Part shown: piece by piece, positions 32,694 to 41,566 of the stretch
Layout of the letters: the number at the start of each line of letters is the position of its first letter
How positions within the stretch are numbered: the stretch's first letter is position 1
Assembly (NCBI GenBank): GCA_964460115.1
Contig: CAYWPR010000004.1
Coordinates: forward strand, 86,073 to 150,072
Direction: 5' to 3'
Length of the DNA stretch: 64,000 nucleotides
Source: JAEUJZ01 sp964460115
GTDB taxonomy: Bacteria > Myxococcota_A > Polyangia > Palsa-1104 > JAEUJZ01
Notes under the pieces: generated by a model
What the model was told of the DNA's origin: nothing
What the model saw: the letters and a program-made list of their open reading frames with translations, nothing else
The model's database searches: none
Made by a program: the position numbers and the translations under genes

Positions 32694-33965
32694 ATGAAAA
32701 ATTCCTCTGTGCCGCCCCCCTCTGCTAGGCCGCCGCAGCTAAGTTCCGCATTTTACCTCGTGTTTATCGCGGGGCTGCTTTCGGATGTGGGAACGTTCAT
32801 CTCGCAGACGGCGCTGTTTTTGCACGTTTACAAGCTGTCGGGGCAAAACACTTCGTATGTGGGCCTTATGGCCATGGCCGAGATTTTGCCCATCGTGCTG
32901 ATTACGCCGATAGGCGGCGTTTTGGCCGAGCGTCACAATCGCAAATGGATCATGGTCGGCAACGATCTCGTGCGCATTCCGCTGATTTTGCTGATGATTA
33001 CTACGAGCCGCCCTTTGGTTCTTATCGCTTTGCAGTGGCTGGTGTCGGCATCGACCGCGCTGTTTAGCCCCTCGCGGCAGTCGATGCTGCCCGATATCGT
33101 ACCGCCAGAGCGCATTGAATTGGCCAATTCCATGGTCAGTGGCGTGCGCAGCGTCGTGCATGTGCTTGGCCCGGCGCTTGGCGCCCTTATCTATTCATAT
33201 ACGCACACTTTGACGGCGGTGATGGCCGTAGATGCCGCAAGCTATTTATTGTCGGCGCTGCTGCTTATGGGGCTGCACATTTCCGCGCCTCTGTCCCATG
33301 AGGCTGCTAAAGAGGACGCATCCGATGGTTTTTGGGCCGATCTGGGGGCCGGACTGCGCTACCTCCGCAAGGCGCCCGATCTGCGGATTTTGCTGCTGAT
33401 TTGCCTGATTGGTGGCATGGCCACAGGGCTGTCGGCACCGCTGTTTCGGCCGTTTATCGATGAAGTTCTGCACGGCGACGACAAACTTTATTCATATATG
33501 CTGGTGGCCTTTGGCATCGGCGGGCTTTTGGGCCCGTTTTTGGGCTACCTCCTTGGCCGCCGGCTGGGCCTTGGGCGCGCTGTTTTATGGCTCGCGCTGG
33601 TCGACGCAGTCTTCATGATGGTCTTTTCGCGGGTCGAACACGCCGGTCTAAGCTTGGCCCTGGTGCTGGGGTGGGGGCTTAATGAATTTGCCATCGTCCC
33701 CTGTCAGACAAGTTACATTCACCAGTTCGCCAAAAAGGAACTCATGGGACGAACTTTCGCCCTTTTTGAATTTGCCGAGAATCTGCCTCAGATCATCGCT
33801 GCGCTCATCATCAGCGTCATTGGCAATCGGCTGCCCAGCCAAAGCATATTGACCACTGCCAGTGTGGGATATGTCGTAGCCATCGGGCTGGCGATGTGCA
33901 GCCGCAGCGGCCGGCTGGTCAGTTCGCGTCGTGGTCAGCCCGACCTGATGACGCTCATTGATTGA
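32694..33965 (+). CDS. MFS transporter, EntS/MFS_3-type exporter
   Basis: A 423-residue inner-membrane protein with about twelve hydrophobic segments. The loop after helix 2 is AERHNRKWIMVGNDLVRIP, like the conserved MFS motif A region of the EntS (MFS_3) exporters. SRQSMLPDIVPPERIELANSMVSG is also typical of that group, whose members export siderophores, macrolides or other compounds. The substrate is unknown; no siderophore gene is near. The 3' end overlaps the end of the convergent SET-domain gene by 31 bp. Confidence 0.9.
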   Translation: MKNSSVPPPSARPPQLSSAFYLVFIAGLLSDVGTFISQTALFLHVYKLSGQNTSYVGLMAMAEILPIVLITPIGGVLAERHNRKWIMVGNDLVRIPLILLMITTSRPLVLIALQWLVSASTALFSPSRQSMLPDIVPPERIELANSMVSGVRSVVHVLGPALGALIYSYTHTLTAVMAVDAASYLLSALLLMGLHISAPLSHEAAKEDASDGFWADLGAGLRYLRKAPDLRILLLICLIGGMATGLSAPLFRPFIDEVLHGDDKLYSYMLVAFGIGGLLGPFLGYLLGRRLGLGRAVLWLALVDAVFMMVFSRVEHAGLSLALVLGWGLNEFAIVPCQTSYIHQFAKKELMGRTFALFEFAENLPQIIAALIISVIGNRLPSQSILTTASVGYVVAIGLAMCSRSGRLVSSRRGQPDLMTLID

Positions 33966-34507
33966 AAATCGATCAGGCGGTGAGCAGAGGAGAGGGCGGC
34001 GATTTTTCGTTCCAAATAAGGACTGAAATAGCCGCGGTAGCGAACTTGCAATTCGGGGCGCTGCCAATCCTGTCCGCTTATCTTTTTGCGGCAGCTTGCG
34101 GTTCCGCAAGTACAGTCCAGAAAATAGTCTGCGGATTCCGACATTGCGTAGTCGAAAGTGATTTCCTCGCCGGGGTTTATGTCGCGCAGGGCCACTAGCT
34201 GCAGACTGCCGCGAAAACCGCAGGTCGGCTCGCAGGAGTGATTTACAAAATCCGCGGCTTCGATTTGTTCGAGGCGATTTGGCACAAAAAACAAATCGTC
34301 ATCGACTTGCACGTCGTAATCTCCGACGGTTTGTTCGATTTGGGCCAGCGCATCGCCGCGTAAAAAAACACCGGCGCCACCGGAATAGTCGATGATCAAT
34401 GTTCCGCAGCCGATGCGGGCTCGAGCGATAAGTCCGCAATCGGCGATGGTACTGCGCCGGCATTCGACATCGGGGTGCAGATAAGAGCTCGATGGAGACG
34501 GTGACAT
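33935..34507 (-). CDS. SET-domain protein (predicted lysine methyltransferase)
   Basis: A 190-residue protein made almost entirely of a SET domain. Visible motifs are the SAM/pseudoknot elements NHSCEPT and GEEITFDYA and a post-SET zinc cluster CTCGTASCRKKI. Such domains transfer methyl groups from S-adenosylmethionine to lysine; most are eukaryotic, and bacterial copies occur sporadically. Start at MSPSPSS, because the longer frame would run into the upstream gene. It lies 4 bp after the L,D-transpeptidase gene, so it is translated from that transcript. Its 3' end overlaps the MFS gene by 31 bp. Its protein target is unknown. Confidence 0.9.
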   Translation of the reverse strand: MSPSPSSSYLHPDVECRRSTIADCGLIARARIGCGTLIIDYSGGAGVFLRGDALAQIEQTVGDYDVQVDDDLFFVPNRLEQIEAADFVNHSCEPTCGFRGSLQLVALRDINPGEEITFDYAMSESADYFLDCTCGTASCRKKISGQDWQRPELQVRYRGYFSPYLERKIAALSSAHRLIDFQSMSVIRSG

Positions 34508-34511
34508 AGCG

Positions 34512-35966
34512 CTAACGCCGCACGACGACGCGGGTGCCGCGAAACGGTGAGGTTTGGGCATTGCCGCTGTTAATCGTATGCCAGCCCGAAGGCATGTCGG
34601 GCTGCGTGAACGCGAAAAACTGCTCGGCGGCGGCCGGGCTCATGTTGACGCAACCGTGGCTGACCGGGTGGCCGAGCAAATCGTGCCAAAGTACGGCATG
34701 TAGACCAATGCGGCCGTTGAAAAACTGCGCAAACGGTACCTCACGAAAATCGTATTGTGCAGCAGCGCCGCGCATGTTGGCCATGGTTTGCGTGACGTAC
34801 TTTCGATAAATCGCAAACGAACCCGGAGGGGTTGTGCCCTGGCCGGTGGATACCAGAGCCGCAAACAGCGGATTTGGCCCCAAGTAGGCGATCGCAACTT
34901 GTTCGGACAGCGAGATGTCGATCCAGCGCTCTTCCGGCTTCAGATCGATGGGGGGCGCGGTCGGCGTAATGCGGCGCAGCGATCGGGCGTCGATTTCCAA
35001 AGCGGCTCCTTTGCGAGTGGCGGCGGTCGCTTCCGGCGTGGCCGCATCCGGACGGGTGCCAAGCGCGGCGCGCGCCCCCTCGCTTAGGTAGACAAGAATG
35101 CGTCCTGGACTGGCTTTGCCGTCGGTAAAATAAAGCTGACTATAACGGGGAAGCCACAGCGGTGGGGCTTCGGGCTGACCGGCTACATGCACGGCGACTT
35201 GGGATTCACCAGGCGGCGGAACCGCCCAAGCCACCATAAAACGCTGCGCCGGCGCTATTTTCTGTAAAGCAATTGGTGCCAGGGCCGGTGGAGTGGTCAG
35301 CGCCACATCCATTTTGCGCAGCCACTGCTTGCCGTAGACTTGCACGCGATCGGAAAGCTCACGCACGACTGTGATTCCGTCTCCGCGGTGTAGAGGCCCG
35401 CGCAGGTAGCCGGCCTCGCTGGCTGGCTGCCCGGTCGCGTATTGTAACGTAGCGCTGGCGACCTTCACCACGCCATAGCGAAAACGCTGCCACGAGGGGG
35501 GCCGTTCCGAATTCGGTGGATCGGACAAATACCCCGGGCGCAATTCCACTTCGTTTCGGCACAAATAGCCTTCGGGAATGGCCTTCAGCCACTGCGAACA
35601 CTGATCTCCGGCGGTGCGAGGATAAAGCCGGTCGCTGACTGCGATTTCGGTGTCGCCGCGTACCTCGCCCAGGGATGTCGCGCTGCTTTGGGCGGTGCTG
35701 CGAATCTTTAGGCCAGGCCGCAGCCGCAGGGGGCGCGCCCAGTACACCGCTTGTTCACCAGCCGGAATCGGTTCGTCGCTTTTCGAAAGCAAATCCGGGT
35801 TAGTTGCCGGCGGCCTGGGCGTGGCTTTTTGAAGAGAAGGATGTACCGCTGTAAAGCGCGCCCGCTTTTTGTACAAGCGACTGGCCTTTTTGGCCGAAAC
35901 GGTCCCTGGTACTCCCCACAAAGCGAGTGCGCTGATCCATAGGATACTAGCAAAATACCAGCGCAT
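34512..35966 (-). CDS. L,D-transpeptidase (YkuD) with SH3-like domains
   Basis: A 484-residue exported protein. The N-terminal signal is MRWYFASILWISALALWG, cut near VSA. A first region (about 65-135) looks SH3-like (LRLRPGLKIRSTAQSSATSLGEVRGDTEIAVSD), which would bind peptidoglycan. The C-terminal catalytic domain has HAVLWHDLLGHPVSHGCVNM, the YkuD signature with the His and nucleophilic Cys. It would form 3-3 peptidoglycan cross-links or attach lipoproteins in the periplasm. The SET-domain gene follows by 4 bp. The start at 35966 was chosen because it gives a typical signal peptide; the ATG at 35990 is an alternative. Confidence 0.92.
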   Translation of the reverse strand: MRWYFASILWISALALWGVPGTVSAKKASRLYKKRARFTAVHPSLQKATPRPPATNPDLLSKSDEPIPAGEQAVYWARPLRLRPGLKIRSTAQSSATSLGEVRGDTEIAVSDRLYPRTAGDQCSQWLKAIPEGYLCRNEVELRPGYLSDPPNSERPPSWQRFRYGVVKVASATLQYATGQPASEAGYLRGPLHRGDGITVVRELSDRVQVYGKQWLRKMDVALTTPPALAPIALQKIAPAQRFMVAWAVPPPGESQVAVHVAGQPEAPPLWLPRYSQLYFTDGKASPGRILVYLSEGARAALGTRPDAATPEATAATRKGAALEIDARSLRRITPTAPPIDLKPEERWIDISLSEQVAIAYLGPNPLFAALVSTGQGTTPPGSFAIYRKYVTQTMANMRGAAAQYDFREVPFAQFFNGRIGLHAVLWHDLLGHPVSHGCVNMSPAAAEQFFAFTQPDMPSGWHTINSGNAQTSPFRGTRVVVRR

Positions 35967-36067
35967 AAGATGGCCTGCCCATCGTAGCACAAACCGCGAT
36001 TTGCCGATAGGCCGGAAATCGGCTGGCGAGAAAAATGCCCCAAACTACATTTTGTATGTATGACGCG

Positions 36068-37057
36068 TTAGGAACGCGGTTTTAGATCGAGGCGCTCGTG
36101 TGCCGAGTAGACGTTATAGCGGCCCTGGCGTACAAATCCGATAAGGGTCATTCCGATTTGGCGGCACAGATCCACGGCGAGGCTCGATGGTGCCCCGACG
36201 GCAACAAAAATCGCAATGCCGGCCATGCGCGCCTTTTGCACCAGTTCGAAGCTGGCGCGGCCGCTGACTACAAGTATATGGTTTTGCAAAGACAAGGCTT
36301 GTGCCTCGGCGGTGCGCAAGCATGCGCCAAGAAGTTTGTCCACGGCGTTGTGGCGGCCTACATCTTCACGCACTAGCAGCAAGCGGCCATTTTGATCAAA
36401 CAGGCCGGCGGCATGCACGCCCCCGGTGCTGCCAAATGCCGTTTGCGCTTCTCGCAAAAGCGTCGGCAGGCGGTGCACAATGTGCGGATCTAGGCGCGGG
36501 CGTGCCGACCCTGCACAAGCGGAATCCGCTTGCAGGGGCTGCACCGGAGCCAGCGGGGTACTTGGCGCGGCGATCCATTCGCTTAGATCGGCGCTGCTTG
36601 TTCGTCCGCACAGACCGCAGGCGCTGGTCATAAAAAAACGCCGCTCGACATGGCGCCAGCGTGGATGGTCTAGCGTTTGCTTTTGCAGCACGATGTCCAC
36701 CACATTGGGGGCGGTTGACTGAATTGCTACGACTTCGGAAAACGTCCGTAACAGTCCCTCTGTGTATAAAAATCCAAGGGCCAAATCGCCATCTTCTTCT
36801 GACGTCTTGTCAAAAGCAGTCTGTTCGGGCGTACGCATGGTCAAAGACAGGGTACGTGGTGCGTCATCCTCATCGGTGCTGCGGACACGTATCTCGAGCG
36901 GCGCTTCGACAATTAACTGATCATACTTGGCGTACGCCGTGGCTTGCTCTACAGCAAATATGCAGACCCTAGTGGTAGGCTCGGACCTTTCGCTTTCAGA
37001 TTTCCTCGTTCCGTTTGGCTTTCGCACGAGGTCAATCTTTGTCCTTTGGAGCATCAA
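36068..37057 (-). CDS. fdhD: Formate dehydrogenase accessory sulfurtransferase FdhD
   Basis: A 329-residue protein. The catalytic CxxC is present in TSACGLCGRTS, and the C-terminal family block GGVHAAGLFDQNGRLLLVREDVGRHNAVDKLLG is intact. FdhD moves sulfur from IscS to the molybdenum cofactor of formate dehydrogenase, which is needed for its activity. No formate dehydrogenase is in the window. It overlaps the end of the PCD-WD40-TIR gene by 26 bp, so it is expressed with the upstream run of same-strand genes. The N-terminal 30 residues before the domain are basic and not conserved in the family. Confidence 0.95.
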   Translation of the reverse strand: MMLQRTKIDLVRKPNGTRKSESERSEPTTRVCIFAVEQATAYAKYDQLIVEAPLEIRVRSTDEDDAPRTLSLTMRTPEQTAFDKTSEEDGDLALGFLYTEGLLRTFSEVVAIQSTAPNVVDIVLQKQTLDHPRWRHVERRFFMTSACGLCGRTSSADLSEWIAAPSTPLAPVQPLQADSACAGSARPRLDPHIVHRLPTLLREAQTAFGSTGGVHAAGLFDQNGRLLLVREDVGRHNAVDKLLGACLRTAEAQALSLQNHILVVSGRASFELVQKARMAGIAIFVAVGAPSSLAVDLCRQIGMTLIGFVRQGRYNVYSAHERLDLKPRS

Positions 37058-38903
37058 ACGCCATGATATCTAGTGCCGAACGTAGTCCCTCGGCAATGTT
37101 GACCCAGGCGGCATCTTGACTTTCCCAGGTTGTCACGGGCTCTCGTCCGGTTGGCAGCCATTGCAGCTTGTTCAAAGTAGACTCGCCGATAAACGGAGTC
37201 GGTCGCAGCAAAATCGGCAGTACGCGGGCCGTGCCGAGTTCATGGCGCTTAAGGGCCGTCGCCAGCTCTACATCCCAGATGGACTCAGAAGCCAGAAAGT
37301 CGGCACTGACGAGCAGTACAAAGATGTCGGCCTGTGACATTTCGTGACGGATGCGCGCTGCGAATTCTTCGCCGGGAATCACTTCGGCATCGGTAAAGAC
37401 GGAGATTCGCTTTTCGCGCTTGAGCATCACGACGGCTTTGAGAAAGGCATCGCGAAATTCCGCATCGGCTTTGACGTAGCTGACAAAGACTCGGCTCGGG
37501 CGCCGCTCGGTTTCGCTTTTTGGCGGCGCGGCCAGCGGAATAAACCAGACTCGGTCTTGCTCGGGACCGGGCAGGGCGGCGCGCGCCTCGCATGGGGATA
37601 CGGCGATTCCGACGTCACTCGGCGCAAATTTCCCTTCCAGACGCAAAGAGCCAAGCCCGGTTCCCTTTGCGGCATCAAACAGACTGATCGTGCCCCAGGC
37701 GCTGCCAATGGCGATGAGGCGCTCTTTGTTCGCGTATCCCACAGAAGTCGGTATCTCGGGCAGATCGCGCTGAATGCCGAGCAGTCCGGCGGTACCGCCG
37801 AGCGTTCCTTTTTTGGCATCCCAGATGCGCAGGGTACGATCGATGCCAATGCTAAGCACTTGGCTGCCACTGGAATTGCAGGCCAGTCCGGTGACCCAGT
37901 GGCTGTGGCCGTAACGTACTTCAAAAGGCGCGTAGCAGGACGTGGCCCGCGGGCTAAAGCCTTCCGGGCTTGTGACAAAACGGTCGATGCGTCCATCGCT
38001 GGCCCCGGCCAAAATGGACCCGTCGACGGACCATAGCACACTGCGGTAAGAGACGGCGGCGCGATCCGGACGGGTCAGCGCCAAAAGCTGCCAGGATGCC
38101 TCCGCAGAACTTTGAAACCATAGGCGTATGTAATTTTCTTCGCCGACGCCGACGAGAGCCTGCTGGTTTGGCGCCCAGCACAAGGCCAGGACCGAGACTC
38201 CCTGCGGCCAGCCTATAGACTCGCAGCGCGGCGGTTTTTTCGATAGGTCAAAGACATCGACGCGTCCCTCTGAGGTGCCTGCTGCCAAGCGCTTGCCATC
38301 GGGCGAAAAGGCCAAGCTAAGTACGCGCAGCGGCTTTTCGTTGGCTTCTTCTTGCAGGGTGAGCTGCTGCGTCTGAATGCCGTCTACGGTCCACAAGCGT
38401 ATCTCATGGCCGGCCGCCGCGGCGATTTGCTTGCCATCGGGAGACCAGGCGACGGTGCGAATTTTTGTAGGGTGCCGGCCACTTATCGCGACCTCCAATG
38501 AGCTAGGCCCTAGGGTCGGCTTTATCGCCGTGCGCGGGGCGGTGCCCACATCCGGCCGGGTCGCTTCAAAAAAATGCGGCGCTCGCTCGTCGAGGATCTT
38601 GGCCAATTCGATGTCGAGATCGGTGACCGTATTGCGAACGCCGCGGTCGCCGTCCCATGTCTGCAGCTCGACGCTAAGTCGGTTATAGGTATTGGACCAG
38701 GTCGGGTGATGATCAATGCGATCGATGATTCCGGATACATCGGACATAAAATCGATGGCATGACGAAAACTTGGGAAAAGATATTCGCGACGCAGCGCTG
38801 CCACATGGGGCTGCCGGTCGAGATCCTCTTGAAGGTGCCAACGGGGGTGATCTCTTAATTCGGCGCGAACGCGATTGACAGGAAGTGGGGGCGGCCTACC
38901 CAT
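37032..38903 (-). CDS. Fusion of pterin-4a-carbinolamine dehydratase domain, WD40 propeller and TIR domain
   Basis: A 623-residue three-part protein. Residues about 10-108 are a PCD/DCoH domain with the family motif D61-x3-H65-H66-P67, Tyr73, Trp83 in the position of the third His (allowed in the family) and Asp97. Residues about 130-455 hold seven WD40-like blades (VAWSPDGKQIAAAA, LAFSPDGKRLAAGTSEGRVDVFD, RTLRIWDAKKG). Residues about 468-610 are a TIR domain: RVFVSYVKADAEFRDAF, IFVLLVSADFLASESIWDVELATALKRHE, with Glu546 in the position of the NADase catalytic Glu. It sits between the AmmeMemoRadiSam genes and fdhD, which overlaps it. A role as an NAD-cleaving immune effector gated by the propeller is inferred; the PCD domain could sense a pterin. 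Confidence 0.85.
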   Translation of the reverse strand: MGRPPPLPVNRVRAELRDHPRWHLQEDLDRQPHVAALRREYLFPSFRHAIDFMSDVSGIIDRIDHHPTWSNTYNRLSVELQTWDGDRGVRNTVTDLDIELAKILDERAPHFFEATRPDVGTAPRTAIKPTLGPSSLEVAISGRHPTKIRTVAWSPDGKQIAAAAGHEIRLWTVDGIQTQQLTLQEEANEKPLRVLSLAFSPDGKRLAAGTSEGRVDVFDLSKKPPRCESIGWPQGVSVLALCWAPNQQALVGVGEENYIRLWFQSSAEASWQLLALTRPDRAAVSYRSVLWSVDGSILAGASDGRIDRFVTSPEGFSPRATSCYAPFEVRYGHSHWVTGLACNSSGSQVLSIGIDRTLRIWDAKKGTLGGTAGLLGIQRDLPEIPTSVGYANKERLIAIGSAWGTISLFDAAKGTGLGSLRLEGKFAPSDVGIAVSPCEARAALPGPEQDRVWFIPLAAPPKSETERRPSRVFVSYVKADAEFRDAFLKAVVMLKREKRISVFTDAEVIPGEEFAARIRHEMSQADIFVLLVSADFLASESIWDVELATALKRHELGTARVLPILLRPTPFIGESTLNKLQWLPTGREPVTTWESQDAAWVNIAEGLRSALDIMAFDAPKDKD

Positions 38904-38973
38904 GAACCATTACTTTCTTCGGTTCTTGGCCCAAGATCAATACTTCCCCTGGGAACGGGCTGACTTAGCAGTC

Positions 38974-40062
38974 TCAAACAACGAGTGGAATGCGGCGGCG
39001 GCCAAAGTGTTCAGCGGCAGCGGCGAAGCGTCCAGCCAGTGGCGCTTGGCATTGCCAGCAGCCTCCGGCTTCGTTTAGCCGGTATTGCAGAATTTTGTAC
39101 CAATCGCGAACGATAAGCGGGGCCCCGCAGCTCGCGCAGCTTGTGGTATCGCCTTCCACATCGGAAACATTGCCGGTGTAGACGTGATGCAGCCCTTCCT
39201 GTTTGGCAATGCGGCGCGCGCGCTGCAAGGTTTTTAAGGGAGTAGCCGGTACGTCAGTCATGCGGTAATCGGGATGAAATGCCGAAAAATGCAGCGGTAC
39301 ATCGGGACCCAATGTGTCTGCAACGAAGTGGCTAAGCCGCTTGAGCTCATCATCCGAGTCATTGTGCTCGGGAATAAGCAGCGTCGTAATCTCGGTCCAG
39401 ACGTCCGTTTCTTTGATCAGGTAGCGCAGCGTATCCAGCACGGGCTGTAAATGCGCTGCGGTAATTTGAGAATAAAAATCCTCGGTAAAAGCCTTCAGGT
39501 CGACGTTGGCCGCATCCATCTTGCTGTAAAACTCGCGGCGCGCCGCATCGTGCATATAGCCCGCGGTCACGGCAATGGCTTTTATGCCCTGCGCGTGGCA
39601 GGCGTCGGCCACATCCATGGCGTATTCGGCGAAAATGACTGGATCGTTATAGGTAAATGCGACGCTGCGGCAGCCGGCGCGCACGGCGGCGGTGGCAATG
39701 GCTTCGGGATTGGCGCGATTGGCAAGCCGCTCCATTTCGCGCGATTTCGAGATGTCCCAATTCTGGCAGAATTTACAAGCCAGATTGCAGCCGGCAGTTC
39801 CAAAAGACAGGACGCTGCTGCCCGGATAAAAGTGATGCAGCGGCTTTTTTTCAACCGGATCGATGCAGAAACCTGATGAAAGTCCGTACGTCGTCAGGAC
39901 CATTTGGTCGCCCTGCCGCTGCCGCACAAAGCACATGCCGCGCTGGCCATCGCGCAACATACAGTCGCGCGGACACAAATCGCACTTCATGCGGCCGTCC
40001 TCGACAAAGTGCCAATAGCGACCCGGATAAGGAGCACTCTCCAGGGGCTCTTGGTCTTTCAT
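38974..40062 (-). CDS. amrS: AmmeMemoRadiSam system radical SAM enzyme
   Basis: A 362-residue radical SAM protein. An N-terminal Cys cluster (CDLCPRDCMLRDGQRGMCFVR) precedes the radical SAM motif CNLACKFC in FGTAGCNLACKFCQNWDISK. The sequence is that of the pyruvate-formate-lyase-activase-like enzyme of the AmmeMemoRadiSam set. A C-terminal zinc-ribbon-like segment is present (CASCGAPLIVRDW, WQCQAPLAG). It would use a 4Fe-4S cluster and SAM for radical chemistry on an unknown target. It starts 12 bp after the AmrA gene ends. The PCD-WD40-TIR gene begins 70 bp downstream. Confidence 0.93.
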   Translation of the reverse strand: MKDQEPLESAPYPGRYWHFVEDGRMKCDLCPRDCMLRDGQRGMCFVRQRQGDQMVLTTYGLSSGFCIDPVEKKPLHHFYPGSSVLSFGTAGCNLACKFCQNWDISKSREMERLANRANPEAIATAAVRAGCRSVAFTYNDPVIFAEYAMDVADACHAQGIKAIAVTAGYMHDAARREFYSKMDAANVDLKAFTEDFYSQITAAHLQPVLDTLRYLIKETDVWTEITTLLIPEHNDSDDELKRLSHFVADTLGPDVPLHFSAFHPDYRMTDVPATPLKTLQRARRIAKQEGLHHVYTGNVSDVEGDTTSCASCGAPLIVRDWYKILQYRLNEAGGCWQCQAPLAGRFAAAAEHFGRRRIPLVV

Positions 40063-40074
40063 AAAGACACCTCT

Positions 40075-40647
40075 TTACGACGCTGCACTGGGCGCATCGA
40101 CAAACTTCTCGACGCGATAGCAGTAGATTTCCAAATCCTTGTGCCAAAAATCTGGCGGCATTCGAGCTTTTTGACGCAATTCGCGTAGAAAATCGTGCGG
40201 ATTGGGCAGCGTCTTCCATACCTGCGGCAAAAAAGTGGCTTGCTTTTGGCCATAGCGCAAAACCACTCCATCGCGATCGGGCAGCAGGGCGGCGATGGCC
40301 GCAGCTTCATCCGCGCAGCTTAGCCGCACAAGGGGCGACAGCACCGAAATTTCGATAGCAAGCGCATCCACATCGGCAAGCACCAAGGGAACCGCCCGTG
40401 GATCGCGCAGCGCGGCGGCGACTGCATTGTCCGTGACATCTTGGGCCAGGCTGCGATGCGCTTCTAATGAGCCCATGCAGCCATGCAGAATGTCGCCGCG
40501 GTATATCGTGACAAAAGTCGCGCGCCAGTCGGCAAATGGGGAATTCGCGGGAAGGGAAGTATGCGGACCACCGAGGGCCTCGCCAATTACCGAGCGTGCC
40601 AGCTTGACGAGGATTGCGCCGTGTTTGGAATTAAGTTCCTGCATCAT
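40075..40647 (-). CDS. amrA: AmmeMemoRadiSam system protein A (AMMECR1 domain)
   Basis: A 190-residue AMMECR1-family protein with the conserved blocks FVTIYRGDILHGCMGSLEAHRSLAQDV, AVAAALRDPRAVPLVLADVDALAIEISVLSPL and the tail DREGVVLRYG-type loop. The family often occurs with Memo and radical SAM partners, and a role in modifying a macromolecule has been proposed (family knowledge). The start is placed at MMQELNSK, which has AGGA upstream and overlaps the end of the B gene by 17 bp. The larger frame upstream lies inside that gene and is not used. It is translated with its neighbours. Confidence 0.92.
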   Translation of the reverse strand: MMQELNSKHGAILVKLARSVIGEALGGPHTSLPANSPFADWRATFVTIYRGDILHGCMGSLEAHRSLAQDVTDNAVAAALRDPRAVPLVLADVDALAIEISVLSPLVRLSCADEAAAIAALLPDRDGVVLRYGQKQATFLPQVWKTLPNPHDFLRELRQKARMPPDFWHKDLEIYCYRVEKFVDAPSAAS

Positions 40648-41452
40648 GGTCCTCGTAAAATGCAAAGGCGGCATAGCCGACCACTTGGTCGCGACCGCCT
40701 GCAGTGTCGCCAGAGTTACGGCAATCGAGCAATCGCGGGCGCAGCCGTTTGCGCTTGGCCACATGCAAAAGCCCATTGATGGCAGCGCACCCGCAGGCCT
40801 GTTCGCTGTTTAGCTGATCAGAAAGGGCCAGAATTCGGCGAACGGTTTGTTCATCAACGGCGCGCGCCGTTTGATAGGGAAGGTAGTGCGAAAGATCGGA
40901 ACTGATGACGATGCGTGTTTCGTCACCGCCCCACAAACGCTCCAGCACATCGCCCACCTCTGAAGAAGGGGCGTCGCTTACCAGAAGCGGAACGATGCGT
41001 GCATGCGGCAAGACAGACTGTAGAAACGGCAATTGGACTTCCAGGCTGTGCTCGGGAGCGTGAGCGCGGGCGCTAATTTTGAGGTCTGACACCCGCGCCA
41101 GCCACTGCAGGTCTACATCAAGCCCGCCGAGCGGAGTTTCAAAGCGAGCGGCTCCCGCGGCGGCGACCCCGGGCACATAAACTCGGTGGGCCGGGCCAAG
41201 CAGCACGATTCGTTCGATGTTTGCGGCTTTAGCCAAGGGCGATGACAGAAATTGCGCGTAGGCATTGGCGGCGATGGGCCCCGAATAAACAAAACCAGCA
41301 TGCGGCACGATCAGCGCCTTGGGCGCGCGCGTCTCCACAGAAACAGAGGCGTTTTCCAGAAGTTTGTTCACCTCTGCGCGCAGCGCAGCTTGCTGCCGCG
41401 GATAAAATGAGCCAGCAACCGCTGGCTCACGAATCGAGACGGACTGAATCAT
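40631..41452 (-). CDS. amrB: AmmeMemoRadiSam system protein B (Memo family)
   Basis: A 273-residue Memo-family protein. It opens with IREPAVAGSFYPRQQAALRAEV and has LIVPHAGFVYSGPIAANAYAQF with the histidine of the Memo metal site, followed by IVLLGPAHRVYVPGVAA and IVISSDLSHYLPY. The fold is related to extradiol dioxygenases. It is the first gene of the run B, A, radical SAM, PCD-WD40-TIR, fdhD, all on the minus strand with short gaps or overlaps, so a promoter should lie upstream of 41452. I see no clear promoter there. Confidence 0.93.
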   Translation of the reverse strand: MIQSVSIREPAVAGSFYPRQQAALRAEVNKLLENASVSVETRAPKALIVPHAGFVYSGPIAANAYAQFLSSPLAKAANIERIVLLGPAHRVYVPGVAAAGAARFETPLGGLDVDLQWLARVSDLKISARAHAPEHSLEVQLPFLQSVLPHARIVPLLVSDAPSSEVGDVLERLWGGDETRIVISSDLSHYLPYQTARAVDEQTVRRILALSDQLNSEQACGCAAINGLLHVAKRKRLRPRLLDCRNSGDTAGGRDQVVGYAAFAFYEDHDAGT

Positions 41453-41566
41453 AGTGGTAAGCTGACCCCGCGGGCCGGTCTGCGCAAGGGAATATCTTCC
41501 TCGAAAAAGAGCAGAGGGCAGGGGAGGGCTTCCGGTCGAGCGGAAGGCGGCGTTTGTAGCGAGAAG

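Noticed and set aside
40648..40776. Upstream extension of the AmrA gene
   Set aside because: It lies inside the AmrB coding sequence and lacks AMMECR1 similarity; the internal start with AGGA fits better.
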